From assembly GCA_030835925.1 (NCBI GenBank), contig JAURQW010000011.1, positions 1-38,531 of the forward strand: a DNA stretch of 38,531 nt. Direction: 5' to 3'. Source of the DNA: Gammaproteobacteria bacterium (GTDB taxonomy: Bacteria; Pseudomonadota; Gammaproteobacteria; GCA-002705445; GCA-002716945). This document shows positions 1 through 10,366 of the stretch, one piece after another (the first letter of the stretch is position 1; each line of letters starts with the position of its first letter). A model generated the notes under the pieces. The model was given only the letters and a program-made list of their open reading frames with translations. It had not been told where the DNA came from and searched no databases. The position numbers and the translations under genes were made by a program.

Positions 1-262
1 AAAAGGGCCTTTTATAGATTATCACTTACAGTCAAAAGTTGATAATGCTGTTGAAAATAATGATAAAAAACCTATTAAGACATGGTCTAGAAGATCTGTT
101 ATATCACCTGATATGGTCGGGTTGACTATAGGTGTACATAATGGGAAACAACATGTACCAGTGTATGTGAGTGAGAACATGGTGGGTCACAAATTAGGTG
201 AATTTTCACCTACAAGAGTTTTTAAAGGACATTCTGGAGATAGAAAAGCTAAGGCTAAATAG
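1..262 (+). CDS. rpsS: 30S ribosomal protein S19, 5'-truncated by the window edge
   Basis: Frame ending TAG 260-262 reads [13 protein letters not shown]...[63 protein letters not shown], characteristic uS19. Confidence 0.95.
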   Translation, partial: KGPFIDYHLQSKVDNAVENNDKKPIKTWSRRSVISPDMVGLTIGVHNGKQHVPVYVSENMVGHKLGEFSPTRVFKGHSGDRKAKAK

Positions 263-268
263 ATAATT

Positions 269-610
269 ATGGATACTCGTGCAATTTTAAAATACCAAAG
301 AATATCTGCTCAAAAATGTAGATTGGTTGCAAATGCTATAAGAGGTTTGAAGGTTGAAAAAGCTCTTGAATTTTTGCAATTTAATAACAAGAAAGCTTCT
401 GGCTTGATACTAAAAGTTTTAGAGTCAGCGGTAGCTAATGCAGAAAATAATAATTCTCAAGATATTGATGATTTAATGGTGAAAAATATATTAATAGACG
501 AAGGACCAACAGGTAAGAGACATATGCCAAGAGCACGTGGAAGAGTAAATGAAATTTTAAAAAGAAGCAGTCACATTACAGTTATTGTTTCTGATGGGAA
601 AGAGGTTTAG
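269..610 (+). CDS. rplV: 50S ribosomal protein L22
   Basis: [21 protein letters not shown]...[27 protein letters not shown]; position in S10 operon. Confidence 0.97.
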   Translation: MDTRAILKYQRISAQKCRLVANAIRGLKVEKALEFLQFNNKKASGLILKVLESAVANAENNNSQDIDDLMVKNILIDEGPTGKRHMPRARGRVNEILKRSSHITVIVSDGKEV

Positions 611-612
611 AT

Positions 613-1302
613 ATGGGACAGAAAGTACACCCAACAGGTATACGATTAGGCATTTCTACTGATTGGAATTCAAAGTGGTATGCAAACGCTAAAGAGTTTC
701 CTAAATTCTTAATGGAAGACATCAAGGTAAGAGATTATCTGCGTAAAGAGTTAAAACAAGCATCTGTAAGCAGGATATTAATAGAACGTCCGACAAAAGA
801 AGCCGTTGTTTCTGTATTCTCTTCTAGACCCGGGATAGTGATAGGGAAAAAAGGCGAGGATATAGAAAAATATAGAAATCAAATTTCAAAAATAATAGGT
901 TTGCCGATAAATAAAATAAAACTTAATGTTGTGGAAATTAGAAAACCCGAATTAGATGCTCAATTAGTATCAGAAGGTATTGCTCAACAACTAGAAAGAA
1001 GAATTATGTATAGAAGGGCTATGAAAAGAGCTGTTACAAACACAATGAGACTAGGTGCTTTAGGTATAAAAGTTAATGTAGCTGGAAGATTAAATGGAGC
1101 AGAGATTGCTAGAAGTGAATGGTATAGAGAGGGGAGAGTTCCTTTACATACTTTAAAAGCAAACATAGATTATGGATTTTCTGAAGCCTTGACAACTTAT
1201 GGAATTATAGGCATCAAAGTTTGGATTTATCATGCGGAAGAGAATGCTGATGATAAAACAAATGATAAAAAGATTTCTAAAAAAAATAATAGTGGTAAAT
1301 AA
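613..1302 (+). CDS. rpsC: 30S ribosomal protein S3
   Basis: [16 protein letters not shown] domain [17 protein letters not shown]. Confidence 0.98.
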   Translation: MGQKVHPTGIRLGISTDWNSKWYANAKEFPKFLMEDIKVRDYLRKELKQASVSRILIERPTKEAVVSVFSSRPGIVIGKKGEDIEKYRNQISKIIGLPINKIKLNVVEIRKPELDAQLVSEGIAQQLERRIMYRRAMKRAVTNTMRLGALGIKVNVAGRLNGAEIARSEWYREGRVPLHTLKANIDYGFSEALTTYGIIGIKVWIYHAEENADDKTNDKKISKKNNSGK

Positions 1303-1304
1303 AA

Positions 1305-1718
1305 ATGTTACAACCAAAAAAGACTAAATATAGAAAGCAACAAAAAGGTAAATTAAGAGGATTTGCTACATCAGGTGCTAAGGTCAGTTTTGGTGAATAT
1401 GGCCTTAAAGCGACTACGAGAGGAAGAGTGACTGCTAGACAAATTGAGGCAGCTAGGAGAGCAATGACGAGACATATTAAACGTGGTGGTAAAGTATGGA
1501 TAAGAATTTTTCCTGATGTACCTATCACAAAAAAACCCGTCGAAGTAAGAATGGGTAAAGGAAAAGGTAATGTTGAATATTGGGTAGCTAAAATACAACC
1601 AGGCAAAGTATTATATGAAATGGAAGGAGTTTCAGAAGAAGTTGCAAGAGAAGCTTTTAGACTTGCAGCTGCTAAGCTACCGATCATAACTACATTTGTT
1701 ACAAGGGCAATTATGTGA
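1305..1718 (+). CDS. rplP: 50S ribosomal protein L16
   Basis: [19 protein letters not shown]...[32 protein letters not shown]. Confidence 0.98.
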   Translation: MLQPKKTKYRKQQKGKLRGFATSGAKVSFGEYGLKATTRGRVTARQIEAARRAMTRHIKRGGKVWIRIFPDVPITKKPVEVRMGKGKGNVEYWVAKIQPGKVLYEMEGVSEEVAREAFRLAAAKLPIITTFVTRAIM

Positions 1719-1915
1719 TGAATACTGAAGAATATAGAAAAAAAACAAATGATGAACTTCAACAAGAATTAAATAAACTTGTTAAAGAACGCTTTAATTT
1801 AAGGATTCAAAGAGGGTCTGGATTAAATCCTAAACCTCACTTGTTTTCTATAAATAAAAAAAATATAGCAAGAATTAAAACAATATTAAATGAGAAAAAA
1901 ATAGATGGAAAATAA
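1718..1915 (+). CDS. rpmC: 50S ribosomal protein L29
   Basis: [34 protein letters not shown] at 1718 overlaps the rplP stop (ORF track uses a GTG at 1715). Confidence 0.93.
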   Translation: MNTEEYRKKTNDELQQELNKLVKERFNLRIQRGSGLNPKPHLFSINKKNIARIKTILNEKKIDGK

Positions 1916-2150
1916 AAAAGTTAAAACAATATTAGCAAAAGTACTTAGCAATAAAATGGATAAGTCTGCAACTGTTATTGTTGAAAGACAAATTAAGCAT
2001 CCGGTTAATGGAAAGTTTATTAAAAGAACAAGTAAGTATCATATTCATGATGAAAATAATGAATGTGAAGTAGGCCAACAGGTTAAAATACAACAATGTA
2101 GACCAATATCAAAAACAAAATTTTGGTCTTTGTTTAAGGAAGATAAGTAA
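1905..2150 (+). CDS. rpsQ: 30S ribosomal protein S17
   Basis: [65 protein letters not shown]. Confidence 0.96.
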   Translation: MENKKVKTILAKVLSNKMDKSATVIVERQIKHPVNGKFIKRTSKYHIHDENNECEVGQQVKIQQCRPISKTKFWSLFKEDK

Positions 2151-2154
2151 AAAA

Positions 2155-2523
2155 ATGATACAAATGCAAACTACATTACAGTCAGCAGATAATAGCGGAG
2201 CAAAGAAGCTGATGTGCATTAAAGTTCTTGGTGGTTCACATAGAAGATTTGCAACTATTGGTGATGTTATCAAAGTAGCTATAAAAGATGCAATGCCAAA
2301 AGGTAAAGTTAAAAAAGGTGAAGTTTACAATGCTGTGATAGTAAGAACAAAAAAAGGAATTAGAAGATCCGATGGTTCTGCGATTAGATTTGATAGTAAC
2401 GCCGTTGTTTTATTGGATAATAAGCTTGAGCCACTAGGAACAAGAATATTTGGCCCTGTAACAAGAGAGTTAAGAGCGTTAACATTTATGAAAATAATAT
2501 CATTAGCACCAGAGGTATTATAG
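2155..2523 (+). CDS. rplN: 50S ribosomal protein L14
   Basis: [31 protein letters not shown]...[18 protein letters not shown]. Confidence 0.98.
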   Translation: MIQMQTTLQSADNSGAKKLMCIKVLGGSHRRFATIGDVIKVAIKDAMPKGKVKKGEVYNAVIVRTKKGIRRSDGSAIRFDSNAVVLLDNKLEPLGTRIFGPVTRELRALTFMKIISLAPEVL

Positions 2524-2532
2524 AGAAAGATT

Positions 2533-2850
2533 ATGAAAAAATTAAAGAAAGGTGACTCAATAATTGTTATTGCAGGTAAAGATAAAGGTAAGAAAGGTGA
2601 GATTTTGAAAGTAGTTGAACCAGATAAACTAATTATATCTAATATTAATCTTGCAAAGAAACATGTTAAGGGTAATCCAAATAAAGGCGAAAGTGGTGGC
2701 ATCATAGAGAAAGAAATGCCAATACATATATCAAATGTAATGATGTTAAACCCAATTTCTAAAAAAGGTGATCGTGTTGGTTTTAAGAACCTAGAGGATG
2801 GGAAAAAAGTTAGAGTATATAAATCTAATAAAGAGGTTATAGATATTTAG
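2533..2850 (+). CDS. rplX: 50S ribosomal protein L24
   Basis: [26 protein letters not shown] motif. Confidence 0.97.
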   Translation: MKKLKKGDSIIVIAGKDKGKKGEILKVVEPDKLIISNINLAKKHVKGNPNKGESGGIIEKEMPIHISNVMMLNPISKKGDRVGFKNLEDGKKVRVYKSNKEVIDI

Positions 2851-2851
2851 C

Positions 2852-3388
2852 ATGAATACATATAATGAATATTATAGAGAAAATGTAGTGCCTGCACTAA
2901 TGGATGCTTTAAAAGTGAAGTCACCTATGGAGGTTCCTAGGTTGAAAAAAATCACCTTAAATATGGGACTAGGCTCAGCTGTTAGTGATAAAAAAGTTTT
3001 AGAATCTGCTCAGGAAGAGCTATCCCAAATTACTGGGCAAAAAGCAGTATTAACATATGCAAAAAAATCAATCGCTAACTTTAAGTTAAGAGAGGGCATG
3101 CCCATTGGCTGCAAAGTGACTCTAAGAAAAGAAAAGATGTATGATTTTTTTGAAAAATTAATAAAAATATCATTACCCAGAACAAGAGATTTTAGAGGAT
3201 TAAACCCAAACTCTTTTGATGGAAGGGGTAATTATACACTTGGTGTTAAAGAGCATATAATTTTTCCAGAGATTGATTTTGATAAAATTGACAAGATCAA
3301 GGGGCTTGATATCACTATAACAACGAGTGCAAAAAATAATCAGGAGGCAATGGAATTATTTAAACAATTTAATTTTCCATTTAAATAA
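2852..3388 (+). CDS. rplE: 50S ribosomal protein L5
   Basis: [15 protein letters not shown]...[33 protein letters not shown]. Confidence 0.98.
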   Translation: MNTYNEYYRENVVPALMDALKVKSPMEVPRLKKITLNMGLGSAVSDKKVLESAQEELSQITGQKAVLTYAKKSIANFKLREGMPIGCKVTLRKEKMYDFFEKLIKISLPRTRDFRGLNPNSFDGRGNYTLGVKEHIIFPEIDFDKIDKIKGLDITITTSAKNNQEAMELFKQFNFPFK

Positions 3389-3390
3389 AT

Positions 3391-3696
3391 ATGGCTAAAC
3401 TATCAATAATTCAGAGAGAAAAAAAACGCGAAACGTTGGTTTTGAAATATGCTCAAAAGAGACAGGAAATAAAAGATAAATTAAAAAATCCTGGTTTAGA
3501 AATGGATGAGTTAATGTTACTGAGAAAGCAACTTCAGAAGCTTCCGCTCAATTCAGCGCCTAATAGATTAAGAAATAGGTGTTCATTAACTGGTAGACCT
3601 AGAGGTGTATATAGAAAATTTGGTCTTGGAAGATCTAAGTTGAGAAAAGCGGCCATGAGAGGAGATATTCCTGGTTTAACAAAAGCGAGTTGGTAA
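3391..3696 (+). CDS. rpsN: 30S ribosomal protein S14, long zinc-independent form
   Basis: 101 aa; [44 protein letters not shown]. Confidence 0.97.
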   Translation: MAKLSIIQREKKRETLVLKYAQKRQEIKDKLKNPGLEMDELMLLRKQLQKLPLNSAPNRLRNRCSLTGRPRGVYRKFGLGRSKLRKAAMRGDIPGLTKASW

Positions 3697-3702
3697 AAGA
3701 TT

Positions 3703-4095
3703 ATGAGTATGAGTGACACAATAGCAGATTTATTAACAAGAATAAGAAATGCCCAAAGAGCTGAAAAATCTTCGGTGCTTATACCTTTTTCAAAAATGAA
3801 ACATTCTATATGCAAGGTACTAGAGGAAGAAGGATATATCGAGTCTACTGAAATAATAGGGGATGTTAAAAAAAATCTTATGGTTATGCTTAAATATTAT
3901 GAAGGTAAGCCTGTTATAGAAAATATAGACCGTGTTAGTAAACCTGGATTAAGAATCTTTAAATCATCTAAAGAAGTACCTACAGTGAAAAATGGTCTTG
4001 GTATTTGTATTGTGTCTACATCTCATGGTGTCATGACTGATAAAAAAGCCAGAGAAAATAACTATGGAGGAGAGATAATTTGTTTTGTCTCATAA
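3703..4095 (+). CDS. rpsH: 30S ribosomal protein S8
   Basis: [18 protein letters not shown]...[14 protein letters not shown]-type C-terminus. Confidence 0.98.
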   Translation: MSMSDTIADLLTRIRNAQRAEKSSVLIPFSKMKHSICKVLEEEGYIESTEIIGDVKKNLMVMLKYYEGKPVIENIDRVSKPGLRIFKSSKEVPTVKNGLGICIVSTSHGVMTDKKARENNYGGEIICFVS

Positions 4096-4105
4096 GTAAT
4101 TAAAA

Positions 4106-4633
4106 ATGTCAAAAATTGCAAGAAAACCTATAGTTATACCCGAAGGAATTAAGTTCTCAATTAATGCCAATATGATTGATATAGAGGGGCCAATGGGCAA
4201 ATTATCATTTACTAAACATGAAAATATTTCCATAGATCAGGATGAAGGATCAATTTTGGTAAAGACAAATGATGAAGAACAAGTGGCTCTCTCAGGAACA
4301 ACCAGAGCATTGTTATTCAACATGGTTCATGGTGTATCCAAAGGTTGGGTTAAAAAACTTAAAATGATTGGTGTTGGATACAGAGCTAAAGCAGATGCTA
4401 AAAATCTAGAGATAACTGTAGGTTTCTCTCATCCAGTCAAATATCCTATTCCTGAAGGATTAAAAATTGAGACTCCAGCTCAAACAGAGATAGTTATAAC
4501 AGGAATTGATAAACAAAAAGTAGGTCAAGCGGCAGCTGAAATAAGATCATATAGACCACCTGAACCTTATAAAGGCAAAGGAATAAGATATGAAGATGAG
4601 ATAGTAATCAAAAAAGAGGCTAAAAAGAAATGA
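4106..4633 (+). CDS. rplF: 50S ribosomal protein L6
   Basis: MSKIARKPIVIPEG...GVGYRAKADAKNLEITVGFSHPV...RPPEPYKGKGIRYEDE. Confidence 0.98.
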   Translation: MSKIARKPIVIPEGIKFSINANMIDIEGPMGKLSFTKHENISIDQDEGSILVKTNDEEQVALSGTTRALLFNMVHGVSKGWVKKLKMIGVGYRAKADAKNLEITVGFSHPVKYPIPEGLKIETPAQTEIVITGIDKQKVGQAAAEIRSYRPPEPYKGKGIRYEDEIVIKKEAKKK

Positions 4634-4995
4634 TCCGAGTAAATCGAGATAGAAAAAATTCGCGTTTAAGGCGCGCAAGAAAAACAAGAATGAGAATTAG
4701 CGAGTCTAATGCTCATAGGTTGAGCGTGTATAGATCTGTTAAACATATCTACTTGCAGTTATTAAATTCAAATGGAAGTAAAGTTTTAACAACAATATCT
4801 ACTAATCAAAAAGATGTTAGAAAAACAGCGCCATCCAATAATATTGAATCATCAAAGGTAATTGGTAAGTTGATGGCAGATTATATTAAAAAAGAAAAAA
4901 TTGAAAAAGTTGCCTTTGATAGGTCGGGTTATAAATATCATGGAAAGATTAAAGCATTAGCTGATTCTATTCGTGAAAATGGAGTAAAAATATAA
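4630..4995 (+). CDS. rplR: 50S ribosomal protein L18
   Basis: [31 protein letters not shown]...[28 protein letters not shown]. Confidence 0.97.
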   Translation: MIRVNRDRKNSRLRRARKTRMRISESNAHRLSVYRSVKHIYLQLLNSNGSKVLTTISTNQKDVRKTAPSNNIESSKVIGKLMADYIKKEKIEKVAFDRSGYKYHGKIKALADSIRENGVKI

Positions 4996-5486
4996 TGGCA
5001 TACGATGATAAGAAGTCAGATTATATAGAAAAACTTGTGTCTGTGAACCGTACAGCTAAGGTTGTAAAAGGTGGTAGACAATTCGGTTTCACAGCTCTTA
5101 CTGTTGTCGGTGACGGCAACGGACGAGTAGGTTATGGATATGGAAAAGCCAAAGAAGTTCCTATTGCGATTCAAAAGGCTATGGAAAAGGCAAAAAAGAG
5201 CATGATATCTGTTGCTCTTAAAAATGGAACCCTTCATCATACAGTTACCCATGCTCATGGATCTGCAAAAGTATATATGCAGCCAGCGGGTGAAGGTACT
5301 GGTGTTATTGCTGGCGGTGCAATGAGAGCGGTATTTGAAGCAACTGGTATTCATAATGTTTTGGCAAAAAGCATTGGTTCTACAAACCCAATTAATGTTG
5401 TTAAAGCCACTGTAAAAGGATTAGAGTCAATGTTTTATCCAGCTTATGTGGCTGCTAAACGTGGTAAAAAAACAAGCGAGTTATAA
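4995..5486 (+). CDS. rpsE: 30S ribosomal protein S5
   Basis: [42 protein letters not shown]. Confidence 0.98.
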   Translation: MAYDDKKSDYIEKLVSVNRTAKVVKGGRQFGFTALTVVGDGNGRVGYGYGKAKEVPIAIQKAMEKAKKSMISVALKNGTLHHTVTHAHGSAKVYMQPAGEGTGVIAGGAMRAVFEATGIHNVLAKSIGSTNPINVVKATVKGLESMFYPAYVAAKRGKKTSEL

Positions 5487-5487
5487 G

Positions 5488-5679
5488 ATGGTTAAGAGAG
5501 ATGACAAAACTATAATAGTTAAGCAAACAAAGAGTTTGATTGGAAGCACCAAGAAACAAATATCTTCAATGAAAGGTCTTGGTTTAAGAAGAATAAATCA
5601 TACAGTGTCACTTGTCGATACGCCAGAAATAAGAGGCATGATAAAAGTTGTACGCCATATGGTTGAAGTTAGTAATTAA
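5488..5679 (+). CDS. rpmD: 50S ribosomal protein L30
   Basis: From ATG 5488: [55 protein letters not shown]; track ORF is over-extended to 5446. Confidence 0.95.
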   Translation: MVKRDDKTIIVKQTKSLIGSTKKQISSMKGLGLRRINHTVSLVDTPEIRGMIKVVRHMVEVSN

Positions 5680-5690
5680 AAGGTAAAAGA

Positions 5691-6110
5691 ATGAGTAGTT
5701 TATTAAATGAATTAAAACCTAATGCTGCAAGTAAATCTAACAAGAAAAGAGTTGGAAGAGGCATTGCCTCTGGAACTGGCAAAACATGTGGTCGTGGACA
5801 TAAAGGTCAAAAATCTAGAACAGGTGGTACGGTTCAAGTAGGTTTTGAAGGCGGGCAAATGCCATTACAAAGAAGGTTGCCTAAAGTAGGGTTTAGCTCT
5901 AGGGTAAATAATTTTTCAACAGAGATAAAATATGATCGTCTTGAAAAAGTTACAGAAGATGAAATCACTATAGAATTATTAAAGAAATACAAATTAATTA
6001 AATCAAAAATTAAAAAGGTGAAAGTTATTGGCCCTTGTACTATCAAGAGTAAAAAAGTCTTAAAAGATATAACTTGCACTAAATCAGTTACAGAGCATTT
6101 AAAGAAATAG
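5691..6110 (+). CDS. rplO: 50S ribosomal protein L15
   Basis: [51 protein letters not shown]. Confidence 0.97.
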   Translation: MSSLLNELKPNAASKSNKKRVGRGIASGTGKTCGRGHKGQKSRTGGTVQVGFEGGQMPLQRRLPKVGFSSRVNNFSTEIKYDRLEKVTEDEITIELLKKYKLIKSKIKKVKVIGPCTIKSKKVLKDITCTKSVTEHLKK

Positions 6111-6116
6111 AGAATT

Positions 6117-7466
6117 ATGTCAAGAGCAGGTAATAATATATCAGGTGGTTTAGGTGGCTTAACAAAATCCACCGAGCTAAGACAACGAATATTTTTCGTT
6201 GTTTTTGCTTTGATAGTTTTTAGATTAGGTAGTTTTATTACTTTGCCCGGTATAGATCCTTCTGTGATGAAATTTTTATTTGAACAACAAAGAGGAAGTA
6301 TTCTCGATATGTTCAATATGTTTTCGGGTGGTTCTCTAGAAAGGATGTCCATTTTTGCACTTGGTGTTATGCCTTATATTTCTGCATCTATAATTATACA
6401 AATGATGACACATGTTTATTCGCCTCTCATTCAATTGAGGAAAGAGGGTGAGCGTGGAAGAAAAAAAATTACTAAATACACGCGATATTTCACTGTAATC
6501 TTGGCATTCATGCAATCACTTGGTGTTGCTAATGCTCTTCAAAATCAAAATTCATCATCAACAACCTTGGTGTTAGACCCAGGTTTTACATTTCTGGCGA
6601 TAGGAGTTATAACGCTTGTTACAGGTACTATGTTTCTAGTTTGGCTAGGCGAACAAATTACTGAAAGAGGAATTGGAAATGGAATTTCAATTTTAATTTT
6701 TGCGGGAATAGTAGCAGGATTACCATCTGCTATTGGCAACACAATTGATTTAGCAAGAAATGGTGAACTACAAGGATTCACTGTAATTCTTATATTCTTA
6801 TTAGTCATTTTGATAACAGCTTTTGTGATTTTTATTGAGAGAGGTCAAAGGAAAATCCCAATTAATTATGCTAGAAAGATGCAAGGCAGAAAAATGTACG
6901 CAGCTCAAAGTTCGCATTTACCACTAAAAATAAACATGGCTGGTGTTATACCGCCAATTTTTGCCTCTGCAATAATTCTTTTCCCAGCAACTATTGCTAG
7001 TTGGAGTGGCACTGGTGGAGAACCTGGTTTAGTACAGAATATTGCATTGTCACTATCCCCAGGTCAGCCTTTGTACATCTTGCTTTATTCATTTGCTATA
7101 ATATTTTTCTGTTATTTTTATACTGCTTTAGTTTTTAATGCTAGAGAGACAGCAGATAATCTTAAAAAGACTGGAGCATTCATCCCTGGTATAAGACCCG
7201 GAGATCAAACGGCTCAGTATATTGACGATATCACCACAAAATTAACAACAATTGGAGCTATTTACATAACTACAGTTTGTTTGTTGCCGGAGTTCTTGAT
7301 CTTATACTTTAATGTACCGTTTTATTTTGGCGGAACATCATTATTGATCGTTGTAATAGTAGTAATGGATTTAATGGCACAAATACAGTCGCATTTACTT
7401 TCTCATCAGTATGAAGGTATGATGAAAAAGGCTAATTTAAAGGGTATAGGCGGGGGAATGAGGTAA
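6117..7466 (+). CDS. secY: Sec translocon subunit SecY
   Basis: [28 protein letters not shown]...[16 protein letters not shown]...; 449 aa multi-pass protein after rplO. Confidence 0.98.
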   Translation: MSRAGNNISGGLGGLTKSTELRQRIFFVVFALIVFRLGSFITLPGIDPSVMKFLFEQQRGSILDMFNMFSGGSLERMSIFALGVMPYISASIIIQMMTHVYSPLIQLRKEGERGRKKITKYTRYFTVILAFMQSLGVANALQNQNSSSTTLVLDPGFTFLAIGVITLVTGTMFLVWLGEQITERGIGNGISILIFAGIVAGLPSAIGNTIDLARNGELQGFTVILIFLLVILITAFVIFIERGQRKIPINYARKMQGRKMYAAQSSHLPLKINMAGVIPPIFASAIILFPATIASWSGTGGEPGLVQNIALSLSPGQPLYILLYSFAIIFFCYFYTALVFNARETADNLKKTGAFIPGIRPGDQTAQYIDDITTKLTTIGAIYITTVCLLPEFLILYFNVPFYFGGTSLLIVVIVVMDLMAQIQSHLLSHQYEGMMKKANLKGIGGGMR

Positions 7467-7470
7467 TATT

Positions 7471-7584
7471 ATGAAAGTTAGAGCATCAGTAAAGAAATTA
7501 TGTAGAAATTGTCGTGTAATAAGAAGGAATAGAGTTGTTAGGATTATATGTAAAGATCCTAGACATAAGCAAAGACAAGGTTAA
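7471..7584 (+). CDS. rpmJ: 50S ribosomal protein L36 (absent from supplied ORF track)
   Basis: [37 protein letters not shown], 37 aa between secY and rpsM; CxxC...C...H zinc pattern. Confidence 0.97.
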   Translation: MKVRASVKKLCRNCRVIRRNRVVRIICKDPRHKQRQG

Positions 7585-7638
7585 ATAGGTTGTATTAATA
7601 GTAAATGAAATATAAAATCATCGTTCGAGAGAAAATAA

Positions 7639-7998
7639 ATGGCTAGAATTGCAGGAATAAATTTACCGAATGGCAAACATATATGGATTGCATTAACCGC
7701 AATCTATGGTATTGGCCCTACTAGAGCGAATAAAATTTGCTCAGATTCGGGTGTAGATAGAACTAAAAAAGTTAAAGATTTAGATGAAAAAGATCTCGAG
7801 GTTTTAAGAAATTTTGTAGAGAAATATCAATTAGAGGGCGATCTCAGAAGAGAGAACTCAATCAATATTAAAAGATTGATGGATATTGGTTCATATAGAG
7901 GCATAAGACATCGTAAAGGCCTGCCATTAAGAGGGCAAAAAACAAAAAATAATAGTAGGACTAGAAAAGGACCAAGAAAATTATTAAAGGCAAAGTAA
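7639..7998 (+). CDS. rpsM: 30S ribosomal protein S13
   Basis: [26 protein letters not shown]...[31 protein letters not shown]. Confidence 0.98.
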   Translation: MARIAGINLPNGKHIWIALTAIYGIGPTRANKICSDSGVDRTKKVKDLDEKDLEVLRNFVEKYQLEGDLRRENSINIKRLMDIGSYRGIRHRKGLPLRGQKTKNNSRTRKGPRKLLKAK

Positions 7999-7999
7999 T

Positions 8000-8389
8000 A
8001 TGGTAACAACAACTAAACCAAAAAAGAAAAAAGAAAAGAGAGTAGTTAATGAAGGTGTGGCACACATATACGCATCATTTAATAATACTATTGTAACAAT
8101 CACAGATAAACAAGGTAACACATTATCTTGGGCTACATCTGGTGGCTCAGGATTTAGAGGATCAAGAAAAAGCACTCCTTTTGCTGCTCAAATAGCAGCG
8201 GAAAAAGCTGGAATAAAGGCAGCGGAGTATGGAGTAAAAAGTCTAGAGGTTCTAGTAAAAGGCCCAGGCCCAGGTAGAGACTCAGCAGTTAGAGCTTTGA
8301 ATAGCTCAGGATATAAGATTACAAATATAACGGATATAACACCGCTTCCTCATAATGGATGTAGACCACCTAAAAAGAGGAGAGTATAG
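8000..8389 (+). CDS. rpsK: 30S ribosomal protein S11
   Basis: [45 protein letters not shown]...[13 protein letters not shown]. Confidence 0.98.
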   Translation: MVTTTKPKKKKEKRVVNEGVAHIYASFNNTIVTITDKQGNTLSWATSGGSGFRGSRKSTPFAAQIAAEKAGIKAAEYGVKSLEVLVKGPGPGRDSAVRALNSSGYKITNITDITPLPHNGCRPPKKRRV

Positions 8390-8392
8390 TTT

Positions 8393-9016
8393 ATGGCTAA
8401 GTTCACAGGATCAAAATGTAAATTAATGCGAAGAGAAGGTACTGACTTATATTTAAAGTCTGGCTCAAGGTCGTTAGAAACAAAATGTAATTTAGAAAAA
8501 AAACCAGGCCAAACTGGTGATGCTAGAAGAGCAAAAAACTCTGACTACTCCTTGCAGCTTCGAGAAAAACAAAAAGTTAAAAGAATATATGGTGTGTTGG
8601 AAAAACAGTTTAGAAATTATTATAAAAAGGCTGCTAGCAAAAAAGGATCAACTGGCGAGAACCTTCTTAATATGTTGGAATCAAGATTAGATAATGTTGT
8701 TTATAGGCTAGGGTTTGGCTCAACAAGATCTGAGTCAAGACAGCTTGTTAATCACAAAAATATCCAGGTTAATGGTGATATTGTGAATATTGCGTCATAT
8801 CAAGTGAATCCAAATGATAAAATCTCAGTTAGAGATAATAAAAAAGATCAACTTAGAATCAAGTTATCAATAAGTTTGGCTGAAACTCGAGGGTTCAATG
8901 ACTGGGTTGAAGTAGACACAAAGAATCTTAAGGGAACATTTATGAGAAATCCAGAAAGAAAGGAATTGCCTTCTGAAATAAATGAATCATTAATCGTAGA
9001 ATTATACTCAAAATAG
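8393..9016 (+). CDS. rpsD: 30S ribosomal protein S4
   Basis: [13 protein letters not shown]-type N-terminus; [38 protein letters not shown]. Confidence 0.97.
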   Translation: MAKFTGSKCKLMRREGTDLYLKSGSRSLETKCNLEKKPGQTGDARRAKNSDYSLQLREKQKVKRIYGVLEKQFRNYYKKAASKKGSTGENLLNMLESRLDNVVYRLGFGSTRSESRQLVNHKNIQVNGDIVNIASYQVNPNDKISVRDNKKDQLRIKLSISLAETRGFNDWVEVDTKNLKGTFMRNPERKELPSEINESLIVELYSK

Positions 9017-9023
9017 GTGATAC

Positions 9024-10010
9024 ATGACTAAAAACAACTTTCTAAAACCAAAACTTGTAGATATAGAGATGTTAAATACTTCTCATGCAAAAATAACAAT
9101 AGAGCCGCTTGAAAGAGGGTTTGGTCACACTCTAGGTAATGCCCTAAGAAGAGTTTTGCTATCATCTCTTCCTGGTAGTGCTGTTACAGAAGTTACTATT
9201 GATAATATTTTACATGAATATAGCACCATAGAAGGCGTTCAAGAAGATGTGCTTGAGATATTGCTCAATATAAAAAAACTAGCACTAGTATTACATGATA
9301 AAGAAACTATAGATGTCACGCTCAGAAAAAAAGGTTCGGGACCAGTTCTTGCATCTGACATTTCACCTAATCCTGATTTAGAGATAAAAAATCCAGATTT
9401 TTGTCTTGCTAATATTACAAATGAAAAAACTGAACTTGTTATAAACATGACAGTATCTACTGGAAGAGGTTATCAGCAAGCTCAAAAAAGGAAATTTAAT
9501 GAACAAGAGGATCTAGGTATTGGAAAAATGCAACTAGATGCATCCTTTAGTCCTGTAATACAAGTTACATATAATGTTGATACCGCAAGGGTAAAACAAA
9601 GAACTGACTTAGATAAGTTGATAATTGATTTAAAAACAAACGCAACTATCGAGCCTGAAGATGCTATTAGAAAAGCAGGCCAGATTCTCAGAGATCAACT
9701 AGAGGTCTTTACTTATTTAGAAGTTAAAGAGGAAATGGTGGAAGATAATGAAGGTCCTCAAATTGACCCAGTTTTATTGAGACCAGTGGATGATTTAGAA
9801 CTTACTGTTAGATCTGCTAATTGCTTAAAAGCTGAAAATATTTATTATATCGGAGATTTGGTGCAAAGGAGCGAAAACGAGTTACTAAAAACACCAAATT
9901 TAGGTAAAAAGTCTCTTACTGAAATAAAAGATGTATTAGCTACACACAGCCTATCTCTAGGAATTAAATTAGAGGATTGGCCGCCCAAAACAATGGAAAA
10001 GAGAACATGA
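9024..10010 (+). CDS. rpoA: DNA-directed RNA polymerase subunit alpha
   Basis: [34 protein letters not shown] and alpha-[46 protein letters not shown]. Confidence 0.98.
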   Translation: MTKNNFLKPKLVDIEMLNTSHAKITIEPLERGFGHTLGNALRRVLLSSLPGSAVTEVTIDNILHEYSTIEGVQEDVLEILLNIKKLALVLHDKETIDVTLRKKGSGPVLASDISPNPDLEIKNPDFCLANITNEKTELVINMTVSTGRGYQQAQKRKFNEQEDLGIGKMQLDASFSPVIQVTYNVDTARVKQRTDLDKLIIDLKTNATIEPEDAIRKAGQILRDQLEVFTYLEVKEEMVEDNEGPQIDPVLLRPVDDLELTVRSANCLKAENIYYIGDLVQRSENELLKTPNLGKKSLTEIKDVLATHSLSLGIKLEDWPPKTMEKRT

Positions 10011-10360
10011 GACATAGAAAAAGTGGAAGACAATTAAATAGAAATTCATCTCATAGAAAAGCTTTGATGAAAAACTTAGCATTATCATTGTTTGAATATG
10101 AAAAAATTACCACATCACTTCCAAAGGCTAAAGAGCTGAGGAGGGTTGCAGAACCACTAATAACTCTCGCTAAAGAGGACACCCTTGTTCGCAGAAGACT
10201 TGCCTACTCAAAGATCAGGAGCAAGAAAGTTGTAAAAAAACTATTTGAAGTTTTAGGCCCAAGGTTTAAAAATAGACCTGGTGGATATCTTAGAATACTT
10301 AAAGCTGGACATAACCTGGGAGACGCGTCACCTCAGGCGTACATAGAACTTACTGATTAG
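10007..10360 (+). CDS. rplQ: 50S ribosomal protein L17
   Basis: [61 protein letters not shown] 10007 overlaps rpoA stop (ATGA). Confidence 0.97.
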   Translation: MRHRKSGRQLNRNSSHRKALMKNLALSLFEYEKITTSLPKAKELRRVAEPLITLAKEDTLVRRRLAYSKIRSKKVVKKLFEVLGPRFKNRPGGYLRILKAGHNLGDASPQAYIELTD

Positions 10361-10366
10361 AAAAAA

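Noticed and set aside
984-1765. Minus-strand ORFs (60, 162 and 75 aa) opposite rpsC/rplP
   Set aside because: Antisense shadows of strongly conserved ribosomal genes; no family resemblance. The same applies to the other opposite-strand track ORFs inside secY, rpsE, rplO, leuS, tldD, pmbA and similar.
7625-7641. TCGAGAGAAA(A)TAA shared upstream of rpsM and of the nitrilase gene (34346-34360)
   Set aside because: Short, and largely explained by GAGAGA-type ribosome-binding sites; probably coincidental.
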